This document shows, in pieces, positions 59,256-64,000 of a stretch of 64,000 nucleotides of DNA. The stretch lies in contig JANNOQ010000033.1 in NCBI GenBank assembly GCA_031399085.1, forward strand, positions 372,001 through 436,000, written 5' to 3'. The stretch is from R-RK-3 sp031399085. GTDB taxonomy: Bacteria > Pseudomonadota > Alphaproteobacteria > Rhizobiales > Rhodomicrobiaceae. Positions within the stretch are counted from its first letter, which is position 1. Each line of letters begins with the position of its first letter. The notes beneath the pieces were generated by a model. That model made no database searches. It was given only the letters and a program-made list of their open reading frames with translations, and was not told the origin of the DNA. The position numbers and the translations under genes were made by a program.

Positions 59256-62200
59256 ATGCAAAAAGTAAAAGACGCCGCTGCCCCTAAAGGCGGCAAGCCA
59301 ACTGTTTCCGAAACCGAGCCATCCGTCCCAGCCGGGCGCGATTGGAGCGAGACGCTGTTCCTGCCCAAGACCGATTTCGCGATGAAGGCGGGGCTGCCCA
59401 ATCTTGAGCCGAAGTTGCTGGCGCGCTGGGAGGCGATGAAGCTTTTCCGCCAGCTGCGCAAGGCCGCCAAGGGGCGCGAGAAATTCATTTTGCATGACGG
59501 CCCGCCTTACGCGAACGGCCATCTGCATATTGGGCATGCGTTAAACAAAATCCTCAAGGATACGGTCGCGCGCTCGCAGACCATGCTCGGCAAGGATTCG
59601 AACTACGTGCCCGGCTGGGACTGTCACGGCCTGCCGATCGAGTGGAAGATCGAGGAGCAATACCGCGCCAAGGGCAAGAATAAGGACGATGTGCCGCTGA
59701 TCGAGTTCCGCCGCGAATGCCGGGAGTTCGCGGCCAAATGGATCGACGTGCAGCGCGAGGAGTTCAAGCGCCTCGGCGTCGAGGGCGATTGGGAAAACCC
59801 TTACGCCACGATGAGCTTCGACGCCGAGGCGACGATCGCGAACGAGCTGATGAAGTTCGCCATGAACGGGTCGCTGTATCAGGGGTCGAAGCCGGTGATG
59901 TGGTCGGTGGTCGAGCGCACGGCGCTGGCCGAGGCGGAGGTGGAGTATCACGAGCATACGAGTCCGGCGATTTTTGTGAAGTTTCCTGTCCACCGCGCGA
60001 GCGACAGCACAGACGTCGAAGATCCGGAAATGCGTCGGCTCTTTGAGCTATTAGGTACCAACGTTGTCATCTGGACGACGACGCCGTGGACGATCCCTGG
60101 CAATCGCGCGATCGCCTATTCGCCTAAAATCTCATATGGCCTCTATCAGGTAATCTCCACTCCCGACGAAAATTGGGCGAAGCAGGGAGAAAAGGTAATC
60201 CTCGCCGATGCATTAGCGGAGAACGTGAAGAGTGCAGCTCGAATCGATGAATGGAAGCGACTCAGAGATGTCAACCCGGCAAACATCTACGCGACGCGCC
60301 ACCCATTTCACGGAAAAGGCTACGATTTCGAGGTGCGTCTATTCCCGGGCGATCACGTCACCGAAGAAGCCGGCACAGGTTTCGTTCACACGGCACCTGG
60401 CCATGGCGCGGACGATTATGAGCTTTTCGTCAAGAACAAGAAAAGCTTCGAGGCGGCTAGCATTCCCGAAGTTCCGCACACCGTTCGCGAAGACGGCTTT
60501 TACTTCGAGCACGTTCCGCTGTTTGGCGGCGACCAACCGAAGCGCGTCGTGGATGACAAGGGCAGCTTCGGCAAACTCGAGGACATACGTTACGCCAACG
60601 CTTCGGTCATCCAAGCCCTAAAGGATGCAAACGCATTGGTGGCGATGAATCCGCGCCATAAGCATGACTACCCGCACTCCTGGCGCTCGAAAGCGCCGGT
60701 GATTTTTCGCAACACCCCGCAATGGTTCATCGCCCTCGACAAGACGACCAAGATCAAAGGCGTGAAGGGTCAGAAAACAATTCGCGAGACGGCGCTGCAA
60801 GCCATCGACGACACCCGTTTCGTCCCCTCGAGCGGCCAGAACCGCCTGCGCGGCATGACGGAATCGCGCCCAGATTGGGTGATCTCGCGCCAGCGCGCCT
60901 GGGGCGTGCCGATCACGGTTTTCGTGCATGAGCAGACCGGCGAGGTGATCCCCAACGCCAAGTTCAACGGCGCCTCGGAGCTGATCGAGCGGATCGTCGC
61001 CGCCTTCAACGCCGAGGGCGCGGACGCCTGGTTCAAGGACGGGGCGCGCGAGCGCTTCCTCAACGGCCTCGTCGCGTACCCGAGCGAATGGGAAAAGGTC
61101 GACGACATTCTCGATGTCTGGTTCGAGTCCGGCTCAACGCATGCCTTCGTGCTGGAAAAGCGCAAGGACCTCGGCTCGCCCGCCGCGCTCTATCTGGAAG
61201 GCTCGGACCAGCATCGCGGCTGGTTCGCCTCCTCGCTGATGGAATCCTGCGGCACGCGCGGCCGCGCGCCCTTCGAGGCGGTGCTGACGCATGGCTTCAT
61301 CCTCGACGAAAAGGGCGAGGAAAAGATGTCGAAGTCGAAGGGCAATACGCTTTCGCCGCAAGATGTGACCAAGCAAAGCGGCTCGGAAATCCTGCGGCTG
61401 TGGGTCGCCTCGGCGGATTATTCCGGCGACATCCGCTTCGGCCCCGGCATCGTGCAGGCCAGCACGGAGTCCTACCGCAAGCTGCGCAACACGCTGCGCT
61501 TCATGCTCGGCAATCTGGCGCATGACCGTCCCGATCTGCATGTGGCTTATGCGGAGCTGCCCGAGCTGGAGCGCTTCATGCTGCACCGGCTCTGGGAGCT
61601 GGACGGCGTCGTGCGCAAGGCTTACGAAAATTTCGACTTCAAGCGGGTGTTCTCATCGCTGTTCAACTTCTGCACCGGCGACCTGTCCGCGCTCTATTTC
61701 GACATCCGCAAGGACGCGCTCTATTGCGAGCCCTATTCCAGCGCCAAGCGCCGCGCCGCGCTCACCGTACTGGACGAGCTGTTCAATTGCCTGGCGACCT
61801 GGCTGGCGCCGATCCTTTGCTTCACCTCGGAAGAAGCCTATCTCGCGCGCTTTCCCGAGGCGAAGGATTCGGTGCATCTGAAGACCTTCCCTGACATCCC
61901 TGCGGAGTGGCGCGATGAGGCGCTTGCCGAAAAATGGCAGGCGATCTGGCAGATCCGGCAGGTGGTCACGGGCGCGCTCGAAGTTGAGCGTCGCGAGAAG
62001 CGGATCGGGTCCAGCTTGGAGGCCGCGCCCACCATCACCATCGCGGACAAGGCGCTCTTCGCCCTGGCCAAGGATGAGGATTGGGCTGAGATCACGATCA
62101 CCAGCGCCGCCACGCTGAAATTGGGCAAGGCACCCACCGGGGCTTTCACGCTCGACGACGTTGCGGATGTCGCCGTCGTGCCGGGTCTGGCCAAGGGCAA

Positions 62201-62321
62201 GAAATGCGCCCGCTCGTGGAAGATTTCGCCGGAGGTCGGCACCGATAAGGAGTTCCCCGATCTAACCCCGCGCGACGCCGCCGCCGTGCGGGAATTCGAC
62301 GCGCTGAGGGGCAGGGCCTGA
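59256..62321 (+). CDS. ileS: Isoleucyl-tRNA synthetase
   Basis: A 1021-residue class I aminoacyl-tRNA synthetase. HIGH motif in NGHLHIGHALNK, GWDCHGLPIEWK, editing (CP1) domain with WTTTPWTIPGN and GTGFVHTAPGHGADDY, WFESGSTHAFV, KMSKS in EEKMSKSKGN and the anticodon-binding region after 700. The C-terminal zinc-finger found in some IleS is not evident. Codon use changes between about 59990 and 60640 (residues 245-461): more A/T at third positions and rare TTA/CTA codons, coinciding with the editing domain. ATG 59256 is chosen; the frame opens at 59193. Confidence 0.95.
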   Translation: MQKVKDAAAPKGGKPTVSETEPSVPAGRDWSETLFLPKTDFAMKAGLPNLEPKLLARWEAMKLFRQLRKAAKGREKFILHDGPPYANGHLHIGHALNKILKDTVARSQTMLGKDSNYVPGWDCHGLPIEWKIEEQYRAKGKNKDDVPLIEFRRECREFAAKWIDVQREEFKRLGVEGDWENPYATMSFDAEATIANELMKFAMNGSLYQGSKPVMWSVVERTALAEAEVEYHEHTSPAIFVKFPVHRASDSTDVEDPEMRRLFELLGTNVVIWTTTPWTIPGNRAIAYSPKISYGLYQVISTPDENWAKQGEKVILADALAENVKSAARIDEWKRLRDVNPANIYATRHPFHGKGYDFEVRLFPGDHVTEEAGTGFVHTAPGHGADDYELFVKNKKSFEAASIPEVPHTVREDGFYFEHVPLFGGDQPKRVVDDKGSFGKLEDIRYANASVIQALKDANALVAMNPRHKHDYPHSWRSKAPVIFRNTPQWFIALDKTTKIKGVKGQKTIRETALQAIDDTRFVPSSGQNRLRGMTESRPDWVISRQRAWGVPITVFVHEQTGEVIPNAKFNGASELIERIVAAFNAEGADAWFKDGARERFLNGLVAYPSEWEKVDDILDVWFESGSTHAFVLEKRKDLGSPAALYLEGSDQHRGWFASSLMESCGTRGRAPFEAVLTHGFILDEKGEEKMSKSKGNTLSPQDVTKQSGSEILRLWVASADYSGDIRFGPGIVQASTESYRKLRNTLRFMLGNLAHDRPDLHVAYAELPELERFMLHRLWELDGVVRKAYENFDFKRVFSSLFNFCTGDLSALYFDIRKDALYCEPYSSAKRRAALTVLDELFNCLATWLAPILCFTSEEAYLARFPEAKDSVHLKTFPDIPAEWRDEALAEKWQAIWQIRQVVTGALEVERREKRIGSSLEAAPTITIADKALFALAKDEDWAEITITSAATLKLGKAPTGAFTLDDVADVAVVPGLAKGKKCARSWKISPEVGTDKEFPDLTPRDAAAVREFDALRGRA

Positions 62322-62329
62322 ACCGTCCT

Positions 62330-62443
62330 GTCGCCCCGGACGGTGCGTAGCACCGAGCCGGGGTCCAATCATCTCGCCGATCGGCATGAGCGTGTGGATA
62401 TGCGAATGGGTCCCGGCTCGGCCTGCCGCCCGTCCGGGATGAC
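62330..62443. repeat. Inverted pair of REP-like elements
   Basis: Two related units face each other: 62330-62370 (GTCGCCCCGGACGG, then CACCGAGCCGGGGTCC) and 62407-62443 (GGGTCCCGGCTCGG, ending CGTCCGGGATGAC). The reverse complement of the first closely matches the second. The same family is seen at 24361-24459. It lies between ileS and the thioesterase gene and may cap the ileS message. Confidence 0.65.
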
Positions 62444-62486
62444 AACGGGGCTAATTGGAGGCCGCAACAATCAGGAGGAGCTGGCC

Positions 62487-62909
62487 ATGATTGAAAACCC
62501 ACTCGCGCGCTTTCCAGCCCCACCCACCGCTCAGCTCTTAGGCTGGCGGCTTATTTCGCTCGACGCCGCCGCCGGTGAAATCGAAGTCGGTTTCGAGGGC
62601 AAGCCGGAATTCGTCAATCCGGCCGGCGTCATCCAAGGCGGGATTCTCACCGCCATGCTCGACGACGCGATGGGCCCGCTGATCGTCATCATGACGCAGG
62701 GCCGTCTGTTCGGCGTCACCATCGACCTGCACGCCAATTTCTTGAAGGCCGTGCGGCCTGGGCCGATCACCGTTAAGGCCCGCATGACGCAGCTCGGCAA
62801 ACGAATCGCATTTCTGGAAGCGCAGCTTTTTGACAAGGACGGCCAGCTCGCGGCGCGGGCGACGTGCAGTTCATCATTGCTGGAGGGTATTACGCCGAAC
62901 CCCGCTTAA
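62487..62909 (+). CDS. PaaI-like hotdog-fold thioesterase
   Basis: A 140-residue protein starting MIENPLARFPAPPTAQLLGW. The hotdog helix and catalytic area read FVNPAGVIQGGILTAMLDDAM, close to the PaaI pattern HGG...D with Gln in place of His (IQGG). It should hydrolyse an acyl-CoA thioester of unknown identity. AGGAGGAG lies 6 bases upstream of the ATG. The upstream REP pair separates it from ileS. Confidence 0.85.
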   Translation: MIENPLARFPAPPTAQLLGWRLISLDAAAGEIEVGFEGKPEFVNPAGVIQGGILTAMLDDAMGPLIVIMTQGRLFGVTIDLHANFLKAVRPGPITVKARMTQLGKRIAFLEAQLFDKDGQLAARATCSSSLLEGITPNPA

Positions 62910-62932
62910 GCCCTGCTCTCGACGGCATCGTG

Positions 62933-63757
62933 TCACTCGCCGCGTCTCAACCGCCGTCTCGCCGCCTCTCGAGCCTGTCGCGCCAAGGCTGCCGCGCGCT
63001 GCCCGGTCATCTGGGTGCGCTGGTGGAACGGGCCGTCATCGGCCAGTTGTGGGCCGAGCCGCTCGAAGAGCAGCCACGCCAAACCGCGCGCCACAACGGC
63101 CATGAACACGCCGGCGAAAACCACATCGGAGATGAAATGTCCGCCCGCGCCAATGCGGATCAGCCCGGCAAAGCCGCCGGCTGCGATGGCCGCGAGAAAC
63201 AATTGCCGCCGCCGCCCGGCTTCCGCGAGCAGCGCGATGGCGAAGCCGAGAATGAAAATGTTGGACGCCTCGCCGCTGATGAAAGAACAATTCCGCTCGC
63301 ATTGATCGGTGCGCAGCAACGGCGGGGTAAAAATCTTCTGCCCTCCGAACTCTGTGACCTGCACCGGACGCGCGCGTCCCCAATGGTCCTTGAAGCCATT
63401 TGCCACCAGGCCCGGTCCAACCATGACGCAAACCGCAATATACGTCCATGCGGCAAGGCCCAGTCCGGCCAGTTTGCGGCTAAAAAACGCGATGGCGATG
63501 AAACCGATCACCGCCGCCACGCAAGCCATCGCAAAGAGTGCCCGGATCAGCTCGCGCAGCGTGTCCCCCACGCTTGGCCTGGAGAATATGAACTTGCCGC
63601 CGCCGAGATAGAACAGCTTCGAGACCGCCAAGTCGATCCCCGGGAATGCCGAGAAAATCAGCGCCGCGATTAAGCCGGCGGTCGCCGCAACGCAGAGCAT
63701 GGAATTGGCGGCGGCGGGAACCAGCGGCTGGCGCGGCTCGACGGGCACGATGCTCAT
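62933..63757 (-). CDS. PAP2-family membrane phosphatase, variant PSGH motif
   Basis: A 274-residue membrane protein with about six helices. PAP2 motifs: KDHWGRARP (KX6RP type), CSFISGEAS where the usual SFPSGHAS has His, and RIGAGGHFISD (nucleophilic His kept). The Glu in place of the PSGH histidine is unusual. Likely substrates are lipid phosphates such as lipid A or undecaprenyl diphosphate (inference). It overlaps the downstream glycosyltransferase-like gene by 4 bases, which supports a lipid A or envelope role. Confidence 0.85.
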   Translation of the reverse strand: MSIVPVEPRQPLVPAAANSMLCVAATAGLIAALIFSAFPGIDLAVSKLFYLGGGKFIFSRPSVGDTLRELIRALFAMACVAAVIGFIAIAFFSRKLAGLGLAAWTYIAVCVMVGPGLVANGFKDHWGRARPVQVTEFGGQKIFTPPLLRTDQCERNCSFISGEASNIFILGFAIALLAEAGRRRQLFLAAIAAGGFAGLIRIGAGGHFISDVVFAGVFMAVVARGLAWLLFERLGPQLADDGPFHQRTQMTGQRAAALARQAREAARRRLRRGE

Positions 63758-64000
63758 GGCGTAGCCCCGCGCAGCGCATGAAAGAACACCTGGCGGCTGC
63801 GCGAGGCTCCCGCCGGAATTCGCGCCTCGCCCGCCGGTTCGCTGCGCGGCGGGCCATCGCGATCGAAGCTGACGAGCAAGACCGGACGCGGCGTGGTTTC
63901 ATCCAATGGCCGCGTCAGCTCGAAATGATCGCTTGGCCGCCCATCGCGCAGCGCCACCACTGGAATTGCATCGTTGCGCAGATAATAAAGCAGCTCGGCC
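63754..64000 (-). CDS. Glycosyltransferase family 39 (ArnT-like) protein, C-terminal end
   Basis: The last 82 codons of a gene that enters from the right edge. The readable part (AELLYYLRNDAIPVVALRDG, HFELTRPLDE, RPVLLVSFDR, ending FFHALRGATP) resembles the soluble C-terminal tail of GT39-type membrane glycosyltransferases, which move sugars from polyprenyl carriers to lipid A or proteins. It is coupled by ATGA to the PAP2 phosphatase. The assignment rests on the tail only. Confidence 0.6.
   Translation of the reverse strand, partial: AELLYYLRNDAIPVVALRDGRPSDHFELTRPLDETTPRPVLLVSFDRDGPPRSEPAGEARIPAGASRSRQVFFHALRGATP

Noticed and set aside
1..64000. CRISPR arrays, tRNA/rRNA genes, transposases, prophage or att sites
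   Set aside because: No regularly spaced direct repeats, cloverleaf-like stretches, transposase or integrase motifs were seen by eye; small RNAs cannot be excluded without computation.

Overview
The window reads as chromosomal DNA of a GC-rich alphaproteobacterium, most likely Hyphomicrobiales (Rhizobiales). The support is a crotonyl-CoA carboxylase/reductase plus methylsuccinyl-CoA dehydrogenase pair (ethylmalonyl-CoA pathway), an alphaproteobacterial dihydropteroate synthase with a long N-terminal extension, Tat-dependent periplasmic proteins and many ATGA-type gene overlaps. I see no tRNA, rRNA, CRISPR array, transposase or phage gene, and no pufLM or other photosynthesis gene. Assignments rest on motifs read by eye; no database search was run.

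Region 1 (1-12315): one long leftward operon, transcribed SBP > two permeases > two ABC ATPases > molybdopterin oxidoreductase > class I glutamine amidotransferase > glutamine-synthetase-like ligase > amidase (cut by the window edge). A divergent MocR-type regulator (GntR plus aminotransferase fold) faces it. The transporter resembles the two-ATPase GlpSTPQV type. The enzymes suggest import and gamma-glutamylation-type breakdown of an unidentified amine or amide.

Region 2 (12713-31279): a Fur-family regulator, then a respiratory and sulfur supercluster. Leftward operon A carries a CcoN-like heme-copper subunit, a triheme CcoO/CcoP-like cytochrome, four very small membrane proteins, a TauE/SafE-type membrane protein and a FixI/CcoI-type copper ATPase. 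Divergent to it, operon B encodes a second triheme paralogue followed by a PufC-type tetraheme cytochrome with no reaction-centre genes nearby. Leftward operon C encodes a cupredoxin-like protein, a Tat metallophosphoesterase, a SoxA-like monoheme cytochrome, a SoxYZ-like fused carrier and a Sco1/SenC copper chaperone. An FccB/SoxF-type flavoprotein lies just beyond. Operons A and C share a near-identical 16-bp upstream motif at about the same distance from the first start codon, so I infer co-regulation. This region is the best candidate for an undescribed system.

Region 3 (31388-41828): glmM, folP, an orphan FliK-like protein, a LysM protein, a LOG-family protein, a tripartite tricarboxylate transporter (tctCBA, with a terminator-like hairpin between tctC and tctB) and a ferredoxin-NADP reductase.

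Region 4 (41852-49581): mcd, a long disordered protein of unknown function and ccr in one leftward group, then a chromate transporter and a secreted S10 serine carboxypeptidase.

Region 5 (49640-64000): a complete potassium-uptake operon in the order 27-aa protein, kdpF, A, B, C, D, E; mobA/mobB for molybdenum cofactor; ileS, whose editing-domain segment has unlike codon usage; a PaaI-like thioesterase; a PAP2 phosphatase; and the 3' end of a glycosyltransferase-39-like gene.
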